DNA of 39,882 nt from Lentisphaerae bacterium RIFOXYA12_64_32 (lineage in GTDB: Bacteria > Verrucomicrobiota > Lentisphaeria > Oligosphaerales > YB12-FULL-65-16). Position 1 is the stretch's first letter; each line of letters opens with the position of its first letter. Location of the stretch: contig MHBL01000043.1 of the NCBI GenBank assembly GCA_001803235.1, positions 1 through 39,882 on the forward strand. The letters are read 5' to 3'. Below, in pieces: positions 32,199 through 39,882 of this stretch. Both the position numbers and the translations under genes were made by a program. The notes below the pieces were generated by a model. The model was not told where the DNA came from and did no database searches. It worked only from the letters and a program-made list of their open reading frames with translations.

Positions 32199-35174
32199 TC
32201 ACAGTCCCTGCAACTGGCTCAGCGCCTGCAGGGCCTGCACGCGGACGCGGTCCATGATGCCGCGGTCCTTGGGGGCGGACCACTCGAGGATCTTCTCGTT
32301 GATCGCGCTGGTGACCTCGACGGGGCCGTCGGTGAGCAGTTTCTTCGCCGCGTCCACGGCCGGGCCGGTGACGCCTTTCGCATCCAGCTCCGCGACGCGC
32401 TTCCGCAGCATCACGAAGTACTCGTAGTCCTGCACGCCCTCGCGCACGGCTTCCCACTGCTTCGCATCGGTCACAGCGTCCTGGCCCACGAAGAACGGCG
32501 AATACTCGACGCCGGCCTGGGCGTAGGCGTTCCACGAGTTCCCGATGCCACCGCCGCACCCCAGCGCCCAGTAGCAGCCGCCGACGGCGCCGTACTGGAT
32601 CGCCCACCAGGGCTGACCGCGGTGGTAGCTGTACGGGTCAAGCAGCATGGACGGCCCCATGCAGGAGTAGAACCAGAGCGTACGACCGGCTTTCTGCTGC
32701 GCCACGTAGAAATCACGAAAGGCTTGCGGCGACGCCATGAACATCGGCGTGTGCGGGCACAACGCGCTGCAGTTGGCAAACATCTCCGGGTTGCCCTTCG
32801 CCGGGTCCGGGTGCACCGGGTCTTCCCAGATCACGACGTCCGGCTCGACAGCGCGGATCGCCTTGGCCCAGGTCAGGATGGTTTCATCCTCGCGCACCGC
32901 CTTATCGGCTTTCCAGCTACCGCCCGGCTCGTCCACCAGCAGTACGCCCAGTTGGCTCGGCTTCAGCCCCTGCTTCTTCAGGTGCTCCACCCAGGCGATC
33001 ATCCAGTCCCCGACCATCGTATTGAATCGCGGCGTGCCCATCTTCTCGCCGCTGAAGCTGTCACCGACCGAGAGAAACACGTAGTAGTTGCGCGCGCCTT
33101 TCCAGAGTTCGGTCCACTCGTCCCACGCCGCAAAGTCCAGCTTCTCCGGGTTGGTCAGGTGCCCGGCGGTATCGAACTCCATGCCCTTGGGCTGCACTGC
33201 GCCCGTGCCCCACGGCGTGTCGACGTAGTGCTCGCGCAGGTTCTTCATCAGTGACTCGAGGTTGCCCGGGGCGCGGTAGTACTTCCCGCCGCCGTTCGTG
33301 TAGTCCCAGCCGCCCAGGGACATGGTCGGTTGCTCCGGAAAGACGAACGGGTAAACCACGAGTGTCAACGGCACGGCCACGTCGGCAATGCCCTGCCCTG
33401 CCTTGATCACCACCTGCCCCTTGTACTCGCCCGGCTCAACGTCGCGCGGCCGGAACGAAAACCACACCTGCTTCGTGGTCCCGGCCGGAATCTCGAGCGC
33501 GTAGCCTGCGTCCCCTCGCACCGCATCCGGAAGGACCGACGCGATCGGCACGCGCCGCGCCGTGTCGGTGAACAGCACGTCGCGGACGCTCAGGTACGGC
33601 GGATTCTCGCCGCCCGGCAAGCCTCCGACGCTGAGGGTTACGGTCAGACGGCTGTCCGTGGCGTTCGTCAGGTTCAGAACTTCAGCGCGGGACTCGTTGC
33701 GCATGGTGTCGACGCGCAACTCGGGGGCCGGCGGCGTGGCGGTCTCGGGCGCCTGAAGCGGGCTCAGCGGATCCCAACGGTTCTGCGCCCACGCCGTCAA
33801 CGGCCCGAACCCGCCACCGCGCAGCAGCGGCGCGTTAATCGCGTAGATGCCGGCATGAATCTCATTCAGCGGCAGAACGGCCCGGAACCCGGGCGCCAGC
33901 TCCTCAGACATGGCGTCGATCTGGGCGGACAGGGCCTCGGCTTTCCTGAGCAGCGCGTCCTTCTCCGCTTGCGGCAATGCCGAACCCGTGACCGCAGCGC
34001 GCGCCGCCGCCAGGTCCGACCGCATCCGCCACTGGACGCCGGAGAACGCCTGCACGTCAACGAAGAGCTGCTTCGTGTCGGTGAGTCGTTTCCCCACCGG
34101 GACTTGGGCCAGCAGTTCGTCCGGACCGCGGTAGACCTCGATCTCGTCGACGAAGCAGTACGGTGCCTGACTGACAATCAGCCGCACGTACCGGCCCCTG
34201 GCCTTCAGTTCGCCGGTGGCGAACCGGTGCACCGAGTAGACGTCCGACAGCGGTGCGCCCGCCTTGGTGCTGAGCCGAATCAGGTCGCCCAGCGACGTCC
34301 ACTCCTTGCCGTCGTCGCTGACCAGCATCAGGACTACCGTCGGCCACGCCACACCCGCCACGCCGGCGGCCGTGTTGTACGACATGCCCGCGATCGGTTC
34401 CACCTTTTCCATGTCGATGGTAACCGTGACCGGATTCGCGTTGTTCCAGCCAACAGTGCTCTTCTGCACCCAGAAGTAGCCGACGGAATAAACCCCGTCC
34501 GTGAGCTGAACCTTGTCGTCCGGGTCCGTGCAATAGGAGTAGTTTGGAGCGGGCGTGAACGTGTACGGCTTGTTGAGTGCTAGGTTCGCACCCGGCGGCG
34601 TGAACCCGCTCTGCACCTGTCCGGCGACCGGCGCCTCGGCGGCCAGGTAAACCTGCACATCATCGATCCCCGACGTGCCCGCCGTCACCGTCCCACTCGA
34701 CACCATGGTCAGGTCGCCGAACACCTGCACCTCGAGCGTCTCGGCCTGGCCGCTGCTGAACCGCGCACTGAACACGGTCCACCCCTGCTGCCCCTCGGAA
34801 AAGACGCTGGCAATCGCCTTGTTCTGTGCCCGGTCCAACACCTGCACCAGCGGCCGGCATACCTGGTCGCTCTTCAACGCCGCGGTGAGCACGTAGTCCG
34901 TGTTCTTGGCGCACGGGAACGTCTGAAAAACCGGCCCGACAACGCCGTCGGCCTTGCCCGTGTAACGCACTGAGTCGTGCCCGCTGCAACCGTCGTCGTC
35001 CGCGCAACTGTAGAGGCTGCGCGGCCCGGCGTCCGCCTGCCATTGTGCAGGCCACGCCTTGTCCTGCTCCGCGCGTTGCGCGAAGTCCGCATTCTGCAGC
35101 AACCCTCCGCCCCTGACCGCCCCGCACGCGCACACAACCAGCAACACGCCGCCTACGAACCCTTGCGTCGACAT
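32199..35174 (-). CDS. Secreted discoidin-like and DUF4091-type protein
   Basis: The predicted protein has 991 residues; GGAGGGAG precedes ATG 35174. The signal peptide is at 1-23 (VGGVLLVVCACGAVRG). Residues about 27-180 are a CBM-like jelly roll; about 195-350 are an F5/8 type C (discoidin-like) domain (ANLALNKPYTF...ARGRYVRLIVS...VDEIEVYRG). Residues about 420-600 are linker and beta sandwich; about 610-990 are a glycosidase-like barrel ending in a DUF4091 pattern (EAVREGVQDYEYFVMLRKRVAELDAKG), related to GH123. LGVLLVDEPGG may hold an active-site acid. It likely acts on extracellular glycans. It is upstream of the intracellular glycosidase-like gene on the same strand. Confidence 0.78.
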   Translation of the reverse strand: MSTQGFVGGVLLVVCACGAVRGGGLLQNADFAQRAEQDKAWPAQWQADAGPRSLYSCADDDGCSGHDSVRYTGKADGVVGPVFQTFPCAKNTDYVLTAALKSDQVCRPLVQVLDRAQNKAIASVFSEGQQGWTVFSARFSSGQAETLEVQVFGDLTMVSSGTVTAGTSGIDDVQVYLAAEAPVAGQVQSGFTPPGANLALNKPYTFTPAPNYSYCTDPDDKVQLTDGVYSVGYFWVQKSTVGWNNANPVTVTIDMEKVEPIAGMSYNTAAGVAGVAWPTVVLMLVSDDGKEWTSLGDLIRLSTKAGAPLSDVYSVHRFATGELKARGRYVRLIVSQAPYCFVDEIEVYRGPDELLAQVPVGKRLTDTKQLFVDVQAFSGVQWRMRSDLAAARAAVTGSALPQAEKDALLRKAEALSAQIDAMSEELAPGFRAVLPLNEIHAGIYAINAPLLRGGGFGPLTAWAQNRWDPLSPLQAPETATPPAPELRVDTMRNESRAEVLNLTNATDSRLTVTLSVGGLPGGENPPYLSVRDVLFTDTARRVPIASVLPDAVRGDAGYALEIPAGTTKQVWFSFRPRDVEPGEYKGQVVIKAGQGIADVAVPLTLVVYPFVFPEQPTMSLGGWDYTNGGGKYYRAPGNLESLMKNLREHYVDTPWGTGAVQPKGMEFDTAGHLTNPEKLDFAAWDEWTELWKGARNYYVFLSVGDSFSGEKMGTPRFNTMVGDWMIAWVEHLKKQGLKPSQLGVLLVDEPGGSWKADKAVREDETILTWAKAIRAVEPDVVIWEDPVHPDPAKGNPEMFANCSALCPHTPMFMASPQAFRDFYVAQQKAGRTLWFYSCMGPSMLLDPYSYHRGQPWWAIQYGAVGGCYWALGCGGGIGNSWNAYAQAGVEYSPFFVGQDAVTDAKQWEAVREGVQDYEYFVMLRKRVAELDAKGVTGPAVDAAKKLLTDGPVEVTSAINEKILEWSAPKDRGIMDRVRVQALQALSQLQGL

Positions 35175-35485
35175 GGTTCACTCCCTCCGCTCGCAACTGA
35201 CCGTTGTTCACCCATCCGACAGCCGCCCGGGCGGCGCCACTCGTTCCACCGCAAACTACCACGGCGGCAACGAATTGCCACCCCACGCACTGATCTGGTG
35301 TCCGGTTGCGGCTTTGCTTATTGGTTTCGACCGTTACACTATCATGCCCCATGGGCGAGGCTGTGCCGCGCTTGACACGAAAACGGAATACCAGCAACTA
35401 CTCGCAGTTGCGAACGTGCTCAGTCTGGCTCTCACGGCCGTTCGCGTTTGATACGACTGCAATTGCCGTCGGCGAGGAGACGACT
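35175..35485. other. Divergent promoter region
   Basis: 311 bp between the divergently transcribed DUF4091 gene and the nicotinate phosphoribosyltransferase gene. A TTGCTT (35314-35319), 15 nt, TACACT (35335-35340) match on the plus strand is a weak promoter candidate. No gene or strong repeat is seen. Confidence 0.3.
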
Positions 35486-36967
35486 ATGAACGCCAGTCCG
35501 CTGCTCACCGATCTCTACGAGATCACCATGGCCTGCGGCTACTGGAAAACCGGGAAGGCGGAACAGGAGGCGGTTTTCCACCTGTTCTTCCGACAAGCGC
35601 CGTTCGGCAGCGGCTACACTATTGCCTGCGGACTGGAACCGGCGCTGGACTGGTTGCGGGACTTCCGTTTTCAGCCGGATGACCTCGCCTACCTCGCGAC
35701 ACTCACGGGTAACGACGGCAAACCCGTCCTGGCCCCCGGGTTTCTCGAGTACCTCGCCGGCCTGCGACTCACGGTGGACGTAGACGCTGTTCCCGAGGGT
35801 ACGGTCGTGTTTGCGCAGGAACCGCTGCTGCGCGTCAGCGGGCCCATCATCCAGGGGCAACTGCTCGAACCCGTACTGCTGTGCCTCCTGAACTTCGACA
35901 CGCTCGTGGCCACGAAAGCCGCGCGCATCTGCGGGGCGGCGCGCGGCGAACCGGTGCTGGAGTTCGGGTTGCGCCGGGCGCAAGGCGTGGATGGCGCCAT
36001 GGCAGCGAGCCGCGCCGCCTACATCGGCGGCTGTGCGGCCACGTCAAACGTTCTGGCCGGCAAACGATTCGGCATTCCGGTGAAAGGCACGCACGCGCAC
36101 AGCTGGGTGCTGGCATTCGGCGACGAACTCGAGGCGTTCCTGGCCTATGCCGCGGCTCTGCCCAACAACTGCGTATTCCTGGTCGACACATTCGACACCC
36201 TGGATGGGGTGCGCCACGCGGTGCAGGCCGCCAAGCGCTTGCGCGAGCAGGGCCATGAAATGGTCGGAATCCGCCTCGATTCAGGCGACCTGGCCTGGCT
36301 CTCCATCGAGGCGCGGAAAATCCTCGACGACGCGGGGTTCCCAAAGGCAGTCATTGTCGGCTCAAACGACTTGGACGAGCACTTGATCGAGAGCCTGAAA
36401 CACCAAGGCGCAGCCATCAACGTCTGGGGCGTCGGAACCCGGTTGGTGACATCCTACGATCAACCCGCTCTCGGCGGGGTGTACAAGCTGACCGCCATAC
36501 GTGATCCGAATGGAACCTGGCTCCCCCGCCTGAAACTCAGCGAGCAGGCCATCAAGACGACGACGCCCGGCATCCAGCAGGTCCGGCGCTTCATCCGCAA
36601 CGGCGAAGCCGTGGGCGATGTGATCTGGGACGAAATGCATCCCGCACCGGCCGCATGGACCATGGTCGACCCGCTGGACCCGACGCGACGCAAGGTTCTG
36701 CCGCCCGACGCCTCGTCCCAGGATCTCCTGCAACCGGTCCTGCGCCAAGGCGAGCCCGTCGGTCGCCGCCCCATCCTGGCGGAGAGCCGGGACCGGGCCC
36801 AGGCGCAACTGAAGTTGCTCCACGCCGGCATCCAGCGCCTCGACAACCCGCACACGTATCCGGTCGGGCTCGAACTCGGACTGCACGAGCGCAAAGCGCA
36901 GTTGATCATGGAAGCCAGGACTCGTCGGGAACCCCATGACGCCGGCCAACCTGACGCGCCCACCTGA
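35486..36967 (+). CDS. pncB: Nicotinate phosphoribosyltransferase
   Basis: The predicted protein has 493 residues. ATG 35486 was chosen over longer in-frame starts because AGGAG lies 7 nt upstream and conserved sequence ([15 protein letters not shown]) begins here. It makes nicotinate mononucleotide from nicotinate, PRPP and ATP in NAD salvage. Key parts are [42 protein letters not shown]203/H205 in GTHAHSW (the phosphorylated His region), [19 protein letters not shown], and [23 protein letters not shown]. It is full length. It is monocistronic and convergent with dppA. Confidence 0.93.
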   Translation: MNASPLLTDLYEITMACGYWKTGKAEQEAVFHLFFRQAPFGSGYTIACGLEPALDWLRDFRFQPDDLAYLATLTGNDGKPVLAPGFLEYLAGLRLTVDVDAVPEGTVVFAQEPLLRVSGPIIQGQLLEPVLLCLLNFDTLVATKAARICGAARGEPVLEFGLRRAQGVDGAMAASRAAYIGGCAATSNVLAGKRFGIPVKGTHAHSWVLAFGDELEAFLAYAAALPNNCVFLVDTFDTLDGVRHAVQAAKRLREQGHEMVGIRLDSGDLAWLSIEARKILDDAGFPKAVIVGSNDLDEHLIESLKHQGAAINVWGVGTRLVTSYDQPALGGVYKLTAIRDPNGTWLPRLKLSEQAIKTTTPGIQQVRRFIRNGEAVGDVIWDEMHPAPAAWTMVDPLDPTRRKVLPPDASSQDLLQPVLRQGEPVGRRPILAESRDRAQAQLKLLHAGIQRLDNPHTYPVGLELGLHERKAQLIMEARTRREPHDAGQPDAPT

Positions 36968-37056
36968 AACCCACGCGAAGGGGATGTCAGGGCTGACCCC
37001 TAACGTGGCCAGACCGCAACCAGAGAAGTCCGGAGTCGGCGGGACTGCCCACGGCC

Positions 37057-37842
37057 TCACGCGAAACTGTAAATGTGCAGTTGGTCAGGGAAGACCTTTT
37101 CGAGGGTCTTGCGCGGAGCGGCGGCGGCCAAGGCCGGGCTGGCCGTGTCCGGCAGGGGCTCGGCCAGGGCTTCGTACCGGCCGCGCATCGGCAGTTGCAT
37201 CTTGAACGGCTTGCACACCCGAATGCGGCTCACAGCCTCCTTCGCGCCGTCGCGGATCATGGCGTGGGCCCGCTGCGGCGGCACCATCAGGCAGCTCTCG
37301 CGGTTGAACCCCTTCTTGACGGAGACCGTGACCACGTTCTCACCAAGGAACTCCTTGGCTTCCCGACACCCCGCGTCGTCAGCGGTCACCAGAACGATCG
37401 GGACGTCGAAGTGCCCGAAGATCATCGCCTGCTGCCCGATCTCACCGAACTCGCGGTCGTTGTACCAGTACCGGCAGTCTGCGCGCGAGTTCTGCGTGTG
37501 ACACAGAACCCCGTCGGGCGTGTGCGCCATGGCGTGATACCCGACCAGCATACCGCAGGCGAACGTCGCGTCCAGTCCCGCCGCCGTACCGAAACCACGG
37601 CCGCAGATGACGTCCGCGCCGGGATGCATCTCTTCGGGAATGACATTCAGCGGCCGGCCGTGCCCGTCCATAACGCATACATAAGTGGCGCCGCCATCCA
37701 GACAGCCCTGCACCGCGGCATTGATATCACCCATGAGCAAGTGCCTGGCGCTCTGGTACAACGGCCCGTCGCTGTTCCGCGTCTGGTCGAACGTCGTGAC
37801 CCCGCTGATGCCCTCAAGATCCGTAACGATGTAGACTTTCAT
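37057..37842 (-). CDS. dppA: M55-family D-aminopeptidase, DppA-like
   Basis: The predicted protein has 261 residues; GGGAGG precedes ATG 37842. M55 metallopeptidase: D8 and E10 (TDLEGISG), H61 (MDGHG), H103 (GYHAMAHT) and an acid near E131/E134 match the di-zinc ligands, and H115 (LCHTQNS) the catalytic His of B. subtilis DppA. The family hydrolyses D-amino-acid-containing peptides such as D-Ala-D-Ala, in recycling of cell-wall peptides. No signal peptide, so it is cytoplasmic. No peptide transporter is adjacent, unlike the Bacillus dpp operon. Confidence 0.88.
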   Translation of the reverse strand: MKVYIVTDLEGISGVTTFDQTRNSDGPLYQSARHLLMGDINAAVQGCLDGGATYVCVMDGHGRPLNVIPEEMHPGADVICGRGFGTAAGLDATFACGMLVGYHAMAHTPDGVLCHTQNSRADCRYWYNDREFGEIGQQAMIFGHFDVPIVLVTADDAGCREAKEFLGENVVTVSVKKGFNRESCLMVPPQRAHAMIRDGAKEAVSRIRVCKPFKMQLPMRGRYEALAEPLPDTASPALAAAAPRKTLEKVFPDQLHIYSFA

Positions 37843-37885
37843 GCTCGCCTCCCTTGCCTGCTCCGCCTGCCGCCCACATTAGCGT

Positions 37886-37945
37886 AGGCATCCTGCCTGC
37901 GCAAATCTGCCGCTCTCCGCCCCACCCGAACCGGCAGGACGCCGG
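37886..37945. repeat. REP-like hairpins upstream of dppA
   Basis: Palindromes AGGCATCCTGCCT (37886-37898) and CCGGCAGGACGCCGG (37931-37945). No gene is seen between 37843 and 38081. Confidence 0.5.
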
Positions 37946-38081
37946 CTCTACTCTCGCGTCACTCGACCCGCAGATCGTCAAAGCGGTGTCGCGCCGCCCG
38001 TGGCAGGACTTGCCACCGCACTCCATATGGTGACGTCGCCGAGAACCTCAGTCGCATTTTGGGCACGCCCCCGCGCGCGAC

Positions 38082-38636
38082 TCAGGCGGAGATGGCGTAG
38101 ACCACCAACAGTTGCGCCGACTTGCCGGTCCGATTCTCCGGGTGGTGCGGGATTGCGCCCTCAAAGTAGAGACTGTCGCCTTCGCGCAGGTCAAGCGTTT
38201 CACTCCCGAGTTGAAACGTCAGTCGACCGCGCAGCAGGTAGATAAACTCATCCCCGTGAGTCGTCACGTCGGCGCGGGTGCTCTTCGCCGGGATCTCGAG
38301 CTGGAACGGTTCCATCATCTTGGCATTCTTCCCTCGCGCCAAGGCGCGATACACAAACCCCGCCTTCGGATCCTCGCGTTCTATCACCGTGCCCTGCCCC
38401 TGGCGCGTCAACACGTACCGGCGGCGATCCTTAGTCGCGGCCAGCAACGCCGCAACTTCGATCTCAAGCGCCGCCGCCAGCCGGTAGAGCAACGGCAATG
38501 ACGGCAACGTGCGGAAGTTCTCCACCTGCGACAACAACCCCTTGGTGACCTGCGCCTTCACGGCCAGTTTCTCAAGTGTCATCTTCCGCTGCTGCCGATA
38601 CTTGCGGATGTTCAATGCGACGTCGATGATCTCCAT
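38082..38636 (-). CDS. XRE-family transcriptional regulator with cupin domain
   Basis: The predicted protein has 184 residues; AGGAGG lies about 10 nt before ATG 38636, which decides the start. Residues 8-62 are a lambda-repressor-like HTH (IRKYRQQRKMTLEKLAVKAQVTK, SQVENFRTLPS). Residues about 108-182 are a small cupin (THGDEFIYLLRGRLTFQLG, LREGDSLYFEGAIPHH) with H127, E130 and H164 as possible metal or ligand contacts. Such regulators sense a small molecule and commonly control a neighbouring enzyme or transporter gene. The EamA gene lies 149 bp upstream on the same strand and carries an operator-like dyad; a link is inferred. Confidence 0.88.
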   Translation of the reverse strand: MEIIDVALNIRKYRQQRKMTLEKLAVKAQVTKGLLSQVENFRTLPSLPLLYRLAAALEIEVAALLAATKDRRRYVLTRQGQGTVIEREDPKAGFVYRALARGKNAKMMEPFQLEIPAKSTRADVTTHGDEFIYLLRGRLTFQLGSETLDLREGDSLYFEGAIPHHPENRTGKSAQLLVVYAISA

Positions 38637-38707
38637 GGGCCTGCCCTCCTCTGTGGCACACGATTGCAGCTTGCCCTGTCCGGTAGGTGTGCGGCGGCGG
38701 GCCGTAT

Positions 38708-38758
38708 TCGTCGACTTCGTCGAGTCCCTCGATTTCATCGATTTCATCGAATCCGTCA
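38708..38758. repeat. Nonamer tandem repeat between eamA-like and regulator genes
   Basis: Five to six 9-nt units of a TCGATTTCA type with drift (TCGACTTCG, TCGAGTCCC, TCGATTTCA twice, TCGAATCCG). Confidence 0.8.
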
Positions 38759-38785
38759 GACTCGCCGCCCGCGTCCCGCCGCCCT

Positions 38786-39628
38786 TCACCCGTGTGCGAA
38801 CAGGACCACGCACACGGTGGCCAGCGTGATGCCCGCAAGCTGCTTCGCGGTACACTTCTCCTTCAGAACCACGACGGCTACCGGACACGTCACCAGGAAA
38901 CTGAACTGCGAAATGGTCACCGCCACACTGGCGTCGCCGACACTCACCGCCAGCTTCATGAACAAGACGATGCCGCAGATGAGAAACCCGGACAGCAGGG
39001 CGTACCCAAACACCGACCTGCCGCACGGCAGGGCACGCTCCTGCCGCCACAGGAAATACACGCCTCCAGCCACCAGCCAGCAGACGCCATTGATGGCCAG
39101 AAATACTTCACTGCTGACCGCAAGGTTACTCGCCACCTTGTAGCAAATGCCCATGCAGGCGCGCAGAAAGCTCGCCCCGACCAAAATCAGGATGTACTTA
39201 TCCAACGTCGTCCGACTTGCACCGCCGTTGGCGAACAACAGAACCGCAACCACGGCACACACGAGGGCAACCAGCTTGTACCCCGTAACCACCTCCCCGA
39301 GAAAAATGAACGCGATAACCGCGACAAAAACCAGGTTGAGCCGGTAAATGGTGGCCGCCACCGTCGCCCCCGTCTTCTTCATCATCTCAACCAAGAGGAG
39401 GTTTGCCACCGCGGACAGAACGCCGGATACGCCCCCCAGCGCCACCGCCGGGGCGCTGAAGTCCAACGTGCCGCGCACCGCGCCCAGCACCAGGAACACC
39501 GACGTCCACACCACGCCCACCAGGCAGACGAACAACCCGACCGGCCGCCGCTCCCGCCCGTAGCCGCGAAACACCACGTCGTTTACACCCGCGAATGCCA
39601 AACTCAACAGCGCATACACAATGGTCAT
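38786..39628 (-). CDS. EamA-family (DMT superfamily) transporter
   Basis: The predicted protein has 280 residues and about ten membrane helices in two homologous halves, the layout of EamA/DMT carriers. Sequences such as IYRLNLVFVAVIAFIFLGEVVTGYKL (end of half 1) and ISQFSFLVTCPVAVVVLKEKCTAKQLAG (end of half 2) carry the usual E-x-x-T/K-x-x-Q/K-x-x-G signature. It probably exports or imports a small metabolite across the inner membrane; the substrate is unknown. No clear Shine-Dalgarno precedes ATG 39628. A near-consensus promoter and a dyad lie upstream. The XRE-cupin gene follows, so both may form one unit. Confidence 0.85.
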   Translation of the reverse strand: MTIVYALLSLAFAGVNDVVFRGYGRERRPVGLFVCLVGVVWTSVFLVLGAVRGTLDFSAPAVALGGVSGVLSAVANLLLVEMMKKTGATVAATIYRLNLVFVAVIAFIFLGEVVTGYKLVALVCAVVAVLLFANGGASRTTLDKYILILVGASFLRACMGICYKVASNLAVSSEVFLAINGVCWLVAGGVYFLWRQERALPCGRSVFGYALLSGFLICGIVLFMKLAVSVGDASVAVTISQFSFLVTCPVAVVVLKEKCTAKQLAGITLATVCVVLFAHG

Positions 39629-39639
39629 GGAAGGGTCCG

Positions 39640-39662
39640 ATTGTTTAGTTTAATTAAACAAT
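39640..39662. promoter_or_regulatory. Operator-like dyad at the transporter promoter
   Basis: Inverted repeat ATTGTTTA (39640-39647) and TAAACAAT (39655-39662) around a 7-nt AT-rich centre. It covers the expected transcription start of the promoter just upstream, a position suited to repression. The binding protein could be the XRE-cupin regulator encoded downstream; this is inference. Confidence 0.5.
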
Positions 39663-39667
39663 GGGTA

Positions 39668-39696
39668 ATTATACTCAACATCGAGATGGAAGTCAA
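39668..39696 (-). promoter_or_regulatory. Near-consensus sigma70-type promoter of the transporter gene
   Basis: On the minus strand TTGACT (39696-39691), exactly 17 nt, TATAAT (39673-39668). It is the best promoter match noticed in the window. The start codon is 39 nt further on. Confidence 0.75.
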
Positions 39697-39763
39697 ATGC
39701 AAAGTGGAAGCGTTAAGCGAAGCGTCAACGTGCGGGGGGGGGCGAACGCGCAGTACCAGTACC

Positions 39764-39820
39764 GCGGGCGGCCTTCCGCCCGCTTCGCCGCACCCAGAGC
39801 CCGCCCGGAGGGCCGGGCGG
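39764..39820. repeat. Two GC-rich hairpins near the right edge
   Basis: GCGGGCGG-CCTT-CCGCCCGC (39764-39783) and CCGCCCGG-AGGG-CCGGGCGG (39801-39820). They may terminate a gene beyond the edge. No gene is seen from 39697 to the end. Confidence 0.5.
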
Positions 39821-39882
39821 AATACTAGTGCTCGGTCGCCAGAAGTCACCCCGCAATTGCGCGCAATGGTCCGCACCTTCCC

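Noticed and set aside
39625..39876. Minus-strand frame upstream of the transporter
   Set aside because: It runs through the promoter and hairpins and has no motif.

Overview
The window is GC-rich bacterial chromosome, most likely from a member of the PVC superphylum (Lentisphaerota, Planctomycetota or Verrucomicrobiota-like). The basis is the mix of a large secreted heparinase-like lyase, GH/DUF4091-type proteins, a PA14 protein, Gfo/Idh/MocA and xylose-isomerase-like TIM-barrel enzymes, a solitary prepilin-type protein and repeat-rich gaps. This is inferred from gene content; no rRNA or marker phylogeny is available. No tRNA, rRNA, CRISPR array, transposase or phage gene was recognised.

Left edge (1-1640, minus strand): this looks like part of an integron gene-cassette array. 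Two attC-like sites (811-870 and 1208-1268) fold into near-perfect stems, with extrahelical bases on one arm and compensatory changes between copies. They separate small same-direction ORFs. Cassette ends match as integron recombination predicts. A further core-like site lies at 1480-1486 and a possible array promoter at 1605-1632. No integrase is visible.

1.65-8.0 kb (plus strand): an AT-rich promoter region precedes a secreted heparinase II/III-family polysaccharide lyase. A hairpin-rich element with 27-bp inverted ends follows, then a secreted PepSY-like protein and a Gfo/Idh/MocA oxidoreductase.

8.1-15.6 kb (minus strand): an Ebo-type cluster. In transcription order it holds eboC (UbiA prenyltransferase), eboF (alkaline-phosphatase superfamily), eboD (3-dehydroquinate-synthase-like), an 85-aa helical protein, a prepilin-like protein, eboB (TatD) and eboE (TIM barrel). 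No eboA was recognised. Short tandem repeats sit in several of its gaps, one directly against the eboE start codon. An SH3-domain exported protein lies 21 bp upstream of eboC.

17-23.4 kb (minus strand): an amidophosphoribosyltransferase-like protein lacking the N-terminal nucleophile cysteine, two exported proteins (one with PA14 and TPR regions), and a D-2-hydroxyacid dehydrogenase. 23.9-24.9 kb (plus): a DUF4160/DUF2442 pair and a FosA-like VOC protein.

25-35.2 kb (minus strand): a tandem alpha/beta hydrolase, a TrpF-like barrel lacking the catalytic cysteine, a sugar-phosphate isomerase-like barrel, ArfB, a glycosidase-like protein and a secreted discoidin/DUF4091 protein. 35.5-39.9 kb: nicotinate phosphoribosyltransferase (plus), then on the minus strand DppA aminopeptidase, an XRE-cupin regulator and an EamA transporter with a near-consensus promoter and an operator-like dyad.

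Intergenic gaps carry at least three repeat classes: a 90-150-bp palindromic family with five copies (18.6-27.3 kb), tandem short-period tracts (mostly heptamers) often next to gene starts, and composite hairpin elements.
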